From: an uncultured Muribaculaceae bacterium
Lineage (GTDB): Bacteria; Bacteroidota; Bacteroidia; Bacteroidales; Muribaculaceae
Direction: 5' to 3'
NCBI GenBank assembly: GCA_910579105.1
Contig: CAJTRT010000002.1
Location: 1 to 64,000, forward strand
DNA length: 64,000 bases
In this document: positions 1-6,533 of the stretch, in pieces
Layout: the number at the start of each line of letters is the position of its first letter
How positions within the stretch are numbered: position 1 is the stretch's first letter
Program-made: the position numbers and the translations under genes
The notes under the pieces: model-generated
Told to the model about the DNA's origin: nothing
The model's database searches: none
Seen by the model: only the letters and a program-made list of their open reading frames with translations

Positions 1-55
1 AACTCGCGACCCTCAGCTTGGAAGGCTGATGCTCTATCAACTGAGCTACTTCCGC
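1..55 (-). tRNA. tRNA-Gly(TCC), 3' end cut by window edge
   Basis: Read on the minus strand, the sequence starts GCGGAAGTAGCTCAGTTGAT, a standard acceptor and D arm. An anticodon stem then encloses the loop CTTCCAA, giving anticodon TCC (glycine, GGA codons). The T arm and 3' acceptor strand lie outside the window. It is the last of three tRNA genes read in the same direction. Confidence 0.9.
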
Positions 56-73
56 GTTTGGGTTTGTGAAAAG

Positions 74-155
74 TGGGCGCGGATGGATTCGAACCACCGA
101 AGGCAAAGCCAGCAGATTTACAGTCTGCCCCATTTGGCCACTCTGGAACACGCCC
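74..155 (-). tRNA. tRNA-Tyr(GTA)
   Basis: The minus strand folds as a class II tRNA. Acceptor strand GGGCGTG pairs with CGCGCCC, the anticodon loop CTGTAAA gives GTA (tyrosine), a long variable arm follows, and the T loop is TTCGAATC. The 3' CCA is not encoded. It sits 18 bp upstream of the tRNA-Gly gene in the same transcript. Confidence 0.92.
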
Positions 156-196
156 TTAAACGTTTACATATTCCTCTTGCGCTGATGCGTTTGGTG

Positions 197-270
197 AGCC
201 TCTTGTCGGATTCGAACCAACGACCCCGAGATTACAAATCACGTGCTCTGGCCAACTGAGCTAAAGAGGC
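197..270 (-). tRNA. tRNA-Thr(TGT)
   Basis: The minus strand begins GCCTCTTTAGCTCAGTTGG and ends with the pairing acceptor strand AAGAGGC. The anticodon loop TTTGTAA gives TGT (threonine, ACA codons). It is the first gene of the three-tRNA minus-strand cluster. No CCA directly follows the discriminator base. Confidence 0.92.
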
Positions 271-399
271 AGCTTTTCAAAGTCCTAAGCAAGCGGGGCG
301 GGAACCGTGGGGGCCGCGCTATCCGAACCGCAACGCCGTTCCGGGCGTTTACCCTTTCAGGGGAGGGGGTCGGGCGGCGTTCCGCCTCATTTGCGGTTG

Positions 400-430
400 C
401 AAAGTTACGCACTATTTTGAAATCTGCAAA
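400..430 (-). promoter_or_regulatory. Promoter of the tRNA operon
   Basis: The minus strand carries TTTG (plus 427-430), exactly 19 bp, then TAACTTTG (plus 400-407). This is a textbook Bacteroidetes sigma-ABfr promoter facing the tRNA-Thr gene about 130 bp away. The rest of the 271-577 gap is GC-rich and shows no gene. Confidence 0.7.
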
Positions 431-523
431 CATTTCCGCCAAAAAAAAATCGCGGCATCCCGAAAAAACGGCCAAACCGGGACCGCACCGCGCGCGCAAT
501 CCGAAATATAGCGGCACGCGGGA

Positions 524-553
524 TTGTTTTTGGCGGAATTTTCGCTAATTTTG
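524..553 (+). promoter_or_regulatory. Promoter of the aminopeptidase gene
   Basis: TTG at 524-526 and TAATTTTG at 546-553 are separated by 19 bp and fit the Bacteroidetes -33/-7 consensus. The ATG at 578 lies 24 nt beyond the -7 box. Confidence 0.65.
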
Positions 554-577
554 CGACAAACAAAAAACACCCCCGTT

Positions 578-2362
578 ATGGAAAATATCAGAAAGCGCCT
601 CGCGGCGTTCCGAGCCGAGATGAAGGACGCGGGCGTGGCAGCCGCCATAATCCCGCAGACCGACGCCCACCTGGGCGAGTACATAGCCGACCACTGGCAG
701 GCGCGCCGCTGGCTCAGCGGCTTCACCGGCTCGGCCGGCACCCTGGTGTTCGCCCCCTCCGAGACCCTCCTGTGGACCGACTCGCGCTACTTCCTCCAGG
801 CCGCCGGGCAGCTCGAGGGAACCGGCATAACCCTGATGAAGGAGGGGCTGCCCGGAACCCCGTCCATAGCCGCCTACCTCGCGGCAAACCTCGTCAAAGG
901 CTCGAAAGTCGGGCTCGACGGCAAACTGTTCGCCACCACGGAAATCGACGACCTGCGCGCGACGCTGGGCAAGCACGGGCTGGCGCTCGACACCCATTTC
1001 GACCCCATCGACCGGCTGTGGGCCGACCGTCCCGAGCTCCCTTCGGCGCCGGTATTCATCCACGAGGAGAAATTCGCCGGCCGGTCGGCGGCCGACAAGA
1101 TACGCGACACACTGGCCCAGGCGCGCGAGCAAGGCGCGGAGGCGGTGTTCGTCTCCGGCCTCGACGAGATAGCGTGGGTCCTCAACCTGCGATCCTCCGA
1201 CGTGAGGCGCACACCGGTCGCGACAGCCTTCCTGTACCTGTCGCCGAAAGGCTCCACCCTGTTCATCAAGCAGGAGAAAATCAACCGCGAGGTGCGGGCC
1301 TACATCGACGAGATCGGACTGACCGTGCGCCCCTACGAGGCGGCGCTCCCCGCGCTCAACGCCCTGCCCGAGGGCACGCTGGTGCTCGTAGAGGCACCGC
1401 GCACGTCGCAGGCCGTGGTCGACGCCCTCGGCAGCCGGGCGGTGTTCGGCGCCTCCCCGATAATAGCCCTGAAAGCCGTCAAGAACCGGGTTCAGATCGC
1501 CGGGATACGCAAGGCCATGGAACACGACGGCGCGGCGATGACACACTCCCTGATGGAAATAGAGCGCCGGATGGCCGCCGGGAACAAGCTGACGGAACTC
1601 GACATAGAGGAAATACTGACGCGCCACCGCTCGGCCCAGCCATACTATTTCGACGACAGCTTCGACACCATAGCTGGCTACGGCCCCCACGGCGCGATCG
1701 TCCATTACTCCGCCACCCCCGAGTCGGCCTCGACACTAAGGCCGGAGGGACTGCTGCTGATCGACTCCGGCGCCCAGTACCTCTGGGGGACGACCGACAT
1801 CACCCGCACGATAGCCCTCGGCACCCCCACCCCCGCGGAGAAGCGCGACTTCACCCTCGTCATGAAGGGGCACATAGCCCTCGCCCTCGCCATATTCCCC
1901 GAAGGGACGCGGGGGGGCCAGCTCGACGCGCTCGCCCGCCAGTTCCTGTGGCAGGAGGGGCTCAGCTACCTCCACGGCACGGGACACGGCGTGGGCCACT
2001 TCCTGTCGGTCCACGAGGGGCCGCAGAGCATACGCCTCAACGACGTGCCACATCCCCTCCGGCCAGGCATGCTGACATCCAACGAGCCGGGCCTCTACCG
2101 CGCCGGTGTCCACGGCATACGCTGCGAGAACCTGGTGCTGACCGTGCCGGCCTTCACCACCGAGTTCGGCAACTTCTACCGCTTCGAGACCATGACGCTC
2201 TGCCCCTTCGACCGCTCGCTGTTCGACACGGCTATGATGACCCGGCGCGAGATCCAGTGGGTCGACGCGTACCACGAGGAGGTGTTCCGCCGCGTAAGCC
2301 CCCTGCTCGAAGAGGACGCCCGCGCCTGGCTCGCCGAAAAGACCCGCCCGCTTGGCGCCTAA
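578..2362 (+). CDS. M24 family Xaa-Pro aminopeptidase (aminopeptidase P)
   Basis: This predicted cytosolic dimetal peptidase of 594 residues removes N-terminal residues that precede proline. It has the three-domain layout of the large aminopeptidase P group: two creatinase-type N-terminal domains and a C-terminal pita-bread domain. All five metal ligands are visible: D396 (in LLIDSGAQY), D407 (TTDITRT), H470 (GTGHGVGH), E503 (SNEPG) and E517 (RCENLV). I chose the ATG at 578, which gives MENIRKRL, because the open frame upstream crosses the promoter. The gamma carbonic anhydrase gene follows 37 bp later and is probably co-transcribed. Confidence 0.93.
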   Translation: MENIRKRLAAFRAEMKDAGVAAAIIPQTDAHLGEYIADHWQARRWLSGFTGSAGTLVFAPSETLLWTDSRYFLQAAGQLEGTGITLMKEGLPGTPSIAAYLAANLVKGSKVGLDGKLFATTEIDDLRATLGKHGLALDTHFDPIDRLWADRPELPSAPVFIHEEKFAGRSAADKIRDTLAQAREQGAEAVFVSGLDEIAWVLNLRSSDVRRTPVATAFLYLSPKGSTLFIKQEKINREVRAYIDEIGLTVRPYEAALPALNALPEGTLVLVEAPRTSQAVVDALGSRAVFGASPIIALKAVKNRVQIAGIRKAMEHDGAAMTHSLMEIERRMAAGNKLTELDIEEILTRHRSAQPYYFDDSFDTIAGYGPHGAIVHYSATPESASTLRPEGLLLIDSGAQYLWGTTDITRTIALGTPTPAEKRDFTLVMKGHIALALAIFPEGTRGGQLDALARQFLWQEGLSYLHGTGHGVGHFLSVHEGPQSIRLNDVPHPLRPGMLTSNEPGLYRAGVHGIRCENLVLTVPAFTTEFGNFYRFETMTLCPFDRSLFDTAMMTRREIQWVDAYHEEVFRRVSPLLEEDARAWLAEKTRPLGA

Positions 2363-2399
2363 ACCCTGATTCCGCAACTCCGACAAAAACAGAAATACC

Positions 2400-2939
2400 T
2401 TGGCTCTCATAATACCCCTGCGGGGCTTCACCCCGAAAATCGGCGAGGAGTGCTTCCTCGCCCCCAACGCCTCCGTGATAGGCGACGTGGAGATGGGCGA
2501 CCAGTGCTCGGTGTGGTTCAACACCGTGCTGCGCGGCGACGTCAACTCCATCCGCATAGGCAACCGCGTCAACATCCAGGACGGCTCGGTGCTCCACACC
2601 CTCTACCAGAAATCGACCATAGAGATCGGCAACGACGTGTCGATAGGCCACAACGTGACGATCCACGGCGCCAAGATCCGCGACTTCGCCCTCATAGGCA
2701 TGGGGTCCGTGGTAATGGACGACGCGGTCGTGGGGGAGGGCGCGCTCGTGGCCGCCGGCGCCGTGGTGCTGTCGAAGACCGTGATCGGCCCCCACGAGAT
2801 GTGGGCCGGCGCGCCGGCGAAGTTCGTCAAGATGATGGAGCCGGAGAAGGCCCGCGAGCTCAACGAGAAAATCGCCCGCAACTACCTCTTCTACTCCAAA
2901 TGGTACAGCGAACCGGGTTCCGAGCCATACGAAATCTGA
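2400..2939 (+). CDS. Gamma carbonic anhydrase family protein (hexapeptide repeat)
   Basis: A 179-residue left-handed beta-helix protein with the isoleucine-patch hexapeptide pattern through its middle and a helical C-terminus (EKARELNEKIARNYLFY). The three zinc histidines of the gamma carbonic anhydrase/YrdA family are present: one in SVLHTL and two in IGHNVTIHG. These proteins are cytosolic trimers; some hydrate CO2, others have no proven activity, so the reaction is not certain here. The frame opens with TTG, giving MALIIPLRGF, which matches the usual family start; no ATG is better placed. Confidence 0.88.
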   Translation: MALIIPLRGFTPKIGEECFLAPNASVIGDVEMGDQCSVWFNTVLRGDVNSIRIGNRVNIQDGSVLHTLYQKSTIEIGNDVSIGHNVTIHGAKIRDFALIGMGSVVMDDAVVGEGALVAAGAVVLSKTVIGPHEMWAGAPAKFVKMMEPEKARELNEKIARNYLFYSKWYSEPGSEPYEI

Positions 2940-2981
2940 CCACTTCCCTGGCTACGGAATCGGAATATGGCTACCCCCTTG

Positions 2982-3049
2982 TGTAGGGACGCGGCGTGCC
3001 GCGTAATATAGCGCGACACAAGTTATACGCGGCACGCCGCGTCCCTACA
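2982..3049. repeat. GTAGGGACGC dispersed palindrome, full copy
   Basis: Two 24-bp arms (2982-3005 and 3026-3049) are exact inverted copies around a 20-bp spacer, and each arm is itself nearly self-complementary (GACGCGGC GT GCCGCGT). The same arms recur at 11707, 13473, 44761, 45964 and 51537. Nothing else is visible in the 2940-3131 gap. Confidence 0.9.
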
Positions 3050-3131
3050 CAACGACGGATCCGCCATATATACCGATATACCGGCTCTATACAAAAAAAC
3101 ATAGACCAACACTTAATGAACCGCCAGAGCT

Positions 3132-3848
3132 ATGCCGTTTTTTGAAAACATTTGGGAAATGCTGACGGCCACAGAGATAAACGTGGCCAACGCCGTCGCC
3201 CGGCTGCTGCTGAGCATGGCTCTCGGGGCCGTCGTCGGGGCCGAGCGCAAGCGCAAGGGGCAGATCGCCGGGGTGCGCACCTTCGCCCTTATATCGATGG
3301 GGGCATGCCTGGCCATGCTGCTGTCGATCTACGTCCCGCAGGAATACCTCGGCCTCAAAAACGGCGACCCGGGACGCATCGCCGCACAGGTGATCACCGG
3401 GGTCGGCTTCCTCGGCGGCGGCGCGATGATACATATGAAAGGCTCCGTCAGGGGACTGACCACCGCCGCCGGCATATGGATCACGGCCACCATAGGCATG
3501 GCCGTGGGCGTGGGGATGTATTTCAGCTCGCTGGTGGCCGCGGCGCTGACGCTGCTGGTGCTCGTCGGGTTCGAGTACTACGAGCACCGGGCCGGGGTGG
3601 GCCATGAGAACCGTGCCATAAAGCTGACTGTCGACGGAATCATCTACGACATCGACCCCTATGCCAAGGCCCTTGAGGCGGCCGGAGTGCACCTCTCCAC
3701 ATTCTACCTCACCTACGACTACGAAGAGCAGACAACGAACCTCACCCTCATAGTCCTGGCTCCGTCGCACCGCGACTACCTGCCGCTGTTCGACATCCTG
3801 GCGAAAATAGGCCCCACCCGTTCCCTCGCCCTGTCGTCGCAGGGCTGA
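3132..3848 (+). CDS. MgtC/SapB family membrane protein
   Basis: This 238-residue inner-membrane protein begins with four to five hydrophobic segments carrying the MgtC signatures GAERKRKGQIAGVRT (about residues 36-50), GVGFLGGGAMI and VRGLTTAAGIWITA. A soluble C-terminal domain of about 80 residues follows. In enterobacteria MgtC lets cells grow at low magnesium by inhibiting the F-type ATP synthase, but most bacterial relatives are uncharacterised, so only the family is claimed. The ATG at 3132 gives a normal family start. The stop codon lies 30 bp before a structured RNA element. Confidence 0.88.
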   Translation: MPFFENIWEMLTATEINVANAVARLLLSMALGAVVGAERKRKGQIAGVRTFALISMGACLAMLLSIYVPQEYLGLKNGDPGRIAAQVITGVGFLGGGAMIHMKGSVRGLTTAAGIWITATIGMAVGVGMYFSSLVAAALTLLVLVGFEYYEHRAGVGHENRAIKLTVDGIIYDIDPYAKALEAAGVHLSTFYLTYDYEEQTTNLTLIVLAPSHRDYLPLFDILAKIGPTRSLALSSQG

Positions 3849-3877
3849 AAAATCCGCATTGCGGATATCCGCACCTT

Positions 3878-4006
3878 GATGGTGTTGTCAGAATGGTTCA
3901 GATGGTAGGAGCTTGGAGGCGAAGCCGAAGGGAGCAATCTGAGGATTGTGACCGAGGCTGAGTCCTTCAAGCGACGACCCAGATGAGCCATTATGACAGC
4001 ACTATC
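3878..4006 (+). ncRNA. Putative structured RNA element, copy A
   Basis: The plus-strand RNA folds into four nested helices. P1 is 3878-3900 with 3984-4006 (22 of 23 positions pair; G3891-A3993 is the mismatch). P2 is 3911-3919 with 3964-3972. P3 is 3923-3926 with 3956-3959. P4 is CAATC/GATTG closing a TGAG loop (3935-3948). Between P1 and P2 lie GATGGTAGGA and GACGACCCAGA. Copy B at 61101-61227 has the same fold, the same loops and the same G-A mismatch, but different paired bases. Non-Watson-Crick pairs are G-U only if the plus strand is transcribed. It fills the gap between convergent genes. I cannot match it to a known RNA family. Confidence 0.72.
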
Positions 4007-4007
4007 G

Positions 4008-6398
4008 TCAGCGGAGGAAGGAGGCGGCGTGGAAGTACAGCCCGAATGAGATGCCGACGTGCCAGTTGCGGGCCGGGAACGTCAGATAGTTGACATAGCC
4101 GCAGATCGACGCGAACGGGAGGTTGTAGACCAGGTCAAGCTCCCCGACGAACTCGGGGTTGGCGAACCACCTGCCGCGCGCGGCCGCCATCGGATTCGAC
4201 GGATCCTGCTCGATGCGGCGCACCGGGAGGAACATATGCCCCGTGAGTCTCACCTGGGCTCTTTGGAACGGCTTCCATATGGGGGTCACGCCGACCGCGA
4301 CGAACGAGTTGGCGCGGAACGCCTTGTTGAACGACACCTCCGAGGCCGGGGTCGGGGTGAACGCCGGCGCGTTGACCAGCGACGCGTAGTAGGTGTTCAG
4401 CAGCTTGCGGGTCGAGAACAGGGCGTCGGCCGACAGGCCCAGCGAGAAGCTGTTTCCCAGCGGGAAATACCTGGCCGCCACAATCTCGGCCTGGAACCAG
4501 TGGGTGTTTTCGTCGAGCTGGTCGGCCACGTCGGCCGCGTCGTCGATGTCGCGCTGGCGGTAATAATAGTTGCCGACATTCTCCATCGCCGTCAGCTTCA
4601 TGTAGTACCCTTCCGAAGCGTAGCTCTGGTTGTCGAGGGCGTTGAATTCAAGCCGGGCCACGGCCTGCCCCAGGCGCATGGTGGTGCGCTCGCGGCCGCT
4701 CGCGGTGAAGTCGCCCCGGTCGTTGGCGTAGAAGCGGTCCTTGACCACGCCGCCGCCGACGGCCACCGAGGCCTTCCCGCGGCGCCCCACGGCCCAGCCG
4801 TAGCTCAGGCGCGCGAAACCCTCGTGATGGGTTATGAACGTCGGGGAGCTGTCCTCATAGAAGAGCTTGTCGTTCTCGTAGTACTTCTTACGCGAGTATA
4901 CCGCCTCCAGCTCGAGCGCCGACGGAAGCGCCGAGGGCAGGTAGAGGCGGGCCCTCCCCTCCCCCGCCATGTAGCTCTGGCCGATCCACCCCATAAGGCG
5001 GGCGTCGAACGAGTGCTTTTTCAGCGTCGCGAAGCTCGCCGAGAGGAATATCATGGAACTCGTGGTGGACGAGAGGTAGCCCCCTGCCCCGAGCGAGAAG
5101 TTGCTCTTGGGCTGCGCCGCCAGGTCGAGGGTGAACAGCCCCGTCTCCGCGTTATACCTGGCGTGCGGTATCAGGTTCCGCAGGCGTCCGGGCGAAATCG
5201 CGCGGTAGTAGGCCAGGCGCGCCTGCTCGATTCCGAACGTGTCGGTCCCCTTCTTCGGACGGAAAAGCGCCGCGAGGTACTCGTTCTGGGACCGCGTGCC
5301 ACCGGTAACCTTCACCGAGTCGAAACGGACGTATGGCGAGCCTGATTTGAACACCTGGCGCCGGAGCTCGCGCACCTCCGGGGGTATGCGGCTGGTGACG
5401 CGCCCCCGGAGGGAGTCCATCATCTCCATCGCGCGGTCGTAGCCGATCCGGTAGATTTCCCTGGCCTTACCGAAGTCCAGGAGCGAGAACTGGCTGACGT
5501 CGACATGGATCTTCATCCCCTCATCCTCCGGCAGCGAGTAGTCGTTCTTCTGTATGATCATATCCTCGAGCTGGCTGACGAGCGAGGTCGAGGGGGGCGG
5601 GTTCAGCGAGTGCACGTCGACCCCGATCATGAAGGCGGGGGCGAAGTCCTGGCGCATGACGTCGACAGGAAAATTATCGTAGATACCCCCATCGTAGACG
5701 TAGACGCTGTCCATCTTTATCGGCTGGAACACCGCCGGGAACGACATAGAGGCGCGGATCGCGTCGCCCAGGGAGCCGGAACGGCACACTATCTTGTGCT
5801 TGCGGATCACGTCGGAGGTTACACAGCGGAACGGCACGAAGAGACGGTCGAAGTCGCCCCCGCACTGCGCCGTATACCCCGCGAATAGGTCCATGAACGC
5901 GAAGTTCATCGGGATTGGAGAGATGAGGCTGGTCGGCAGTATGTCGGAACCGCGGCTGAGGGAATCCTTGGGCGAAAGGTTTATGTTTATGTGGGAAAAC
6001 GCCGGGGTGTTGGGCTCGCGGACGAAATAATAGGTCAGAGCCGGGTCGACGCGCCCTGTCGACCAGTTGGCGAAGCCCGGCGAGAGTATCATCTCGAGCA
6101 TTTCGGCGGGAGTGTACCCCGAGGCGTAGAGGCCGCCGACTATGGCCCCCATCGAGGTGCCGGCCACATAGTCGATCGGGATGTCGTTGTCCTCGAGCGC
6201 CTGGATAACGCCGATGTGGGCGATTCCCTTCGCGCCACCGCCGCTCAGCACCAGGCCCACCGACTGCCCCGACGGGAAACGCTCCGCGGGAGCGCCGCCG
6301 CGCGCGGGCGCCACCGTGTCGGCCGCGGAGACCTCCGCCGCCGGTGCCGTGAACAGAGCCGCCAGCATCAAGGCCGCGGCTAAAAACATCCTTCGCAT
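4008..6398 (-). CDS. Patatin-like phospholipase with BamA-type beta-barrel
   Basis: This 796-residue protein has a signal peptide (MRRMFLAAALMLAALFTAPA), a patatin domain at about 45-330, a POTRA-like stretch at about 340-420, and a C-terminal 16-strand Omp85/D15-type barrel ending in aromatic residues. The patatin Ser-Asp dyad is intact: S82 in GTSMG, D236 in YDGGIYDNFP, and the oxyanion loop SGGGAKG at 52-58. The architecture matches type Vd secreted lipases such as PlpD, with the lipase fused to its outer-membrane translocator. I chose the ATG at 6398, which starts the signal peptide; a TTG two codons upstream is less likely. Its 3' end abuts the structured RNA. Confidence 0.9.
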   Translation of the reverse strand: MRRMFLAAALMLAALFTAPAAEVSAADTVAPARGGAPAERFPSGQSVGLVLSGGGAKGIAHIGVIQALEDNDIPIDYVAGTSMGAIVGGLYASGYTPAEMLEMILSPGFANWSTGRVDPALTYYFVREPNTPAFSHININLSPKDSLSRGSDILPTSLISPIPMNFAFMDLFAGYTAQCGGDFDRLFVPFRCVTSDVIRKHKIVCRSGSLGDAIRASMSFPAVFQPIKMDSVYVYDGGIYDNFPVDVMRQDFAPAFMIGVDVHSLNPPPSTSLVSQLEDMIIQKNDYSLPEDEGMKIHVDVSQFSLLDFGKAREIYRIGYDRAMEMMDSLRGRVTSRIPPEVRELRRQVFKSGSPYVRFDSVKVTGGTRSQNEYLAALFRPKKGTDTFGIEQARLAYYRAISPGRLRNLIPHARYNAETGLFTLDLAAQPKSNFSLGAGGYLSSTTSSMIFLSASFATLKKHSFDARLMGWIGQSYMAGEGRARLYLPSALPSALELEAVYSRKKYYENDKLFYEDSSPTFITHHEGFARLSYGWAVGRRGKASVAVGGGVVKDRFYANDRGDFTASGRERTTMRLGQAVARLEFNALDNQSYASEGYYMKLTAMENVGNYYYRQRDIDDAADVADQLDENTHWFQAEIVAARYFPLGNSFSLGLSADALFSTRKLLNTYYASLVNAPAFTPTPASEVSFNKAFRANSFVAVGVTPIWKPFQRAQVRLTGHMFLPVRRIEQDPSNPMAAARGRWFANPEFVGELDLVYNLPFASICGYVNYLTFPARNWHVGISFGLYFHAASFLR

Positions 6399-6468
6399 AA
6401 ACAATTGAAACGTTTACCTGAAAACAAACGGAAAAGGCAGAGGGTTCTCTCCCGGTCGCTTCGATTCG

Positions 6469-6476
6469 CAAAATTA
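6469..6476 (-). promoter_or_regulatory. -7 box for the patatin gene
   Basis: The minus strand reads TAATTTTG here, 70 nt upstream of the ATG at 6398. No clear -33 element was found. It forms a divergent pair with the box at 6519. Confidence 0.5.
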
Positions 6477-6518
6477 GCGATAAAAACGCGATTCGCCCGC
6501 TTTTTCCGCGAAAAGAAG

Positions 6519-6526
6519 TAACTTCG
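6519..6526 (+). promoter_or_regulatory. -7 box TAACTTCG for the helicase gene
   Basis: TAACTTCG followed by CGGC is a variant of TAnnTTTG that recurs before other genes in the window (22699, 54260, 59225). The ATG at 6534 starts only 7 nt after the box, so the transcript would have almost no leader. Confidence 0.5.
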
Positions 6527-6533
6527 CGGCATT

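Noticed and set aside
29..548. Open frames covering the tRNA genes and the gap after them
   Set aside because: They read through tRNA genes on the opposite strand and have no protein-like features.
545..1705. Long open frames on the strand opposite to real genes, here and throughout (for example within secA, gcvPB and rpsA)
   Set aside because: In GC-rich coding DNA, antisense frames stay open by codon bias. These lack family motifs and have skewed Gly/Val/Arg/His composition.
2982..3049. Reading the GTAGGGACGC palindromes as ordinary transcription terminators
   Set aside because: No T-run follows the arms, they occur at operon interiors and between divergent genes, and the sequence itself is repeated across the window.
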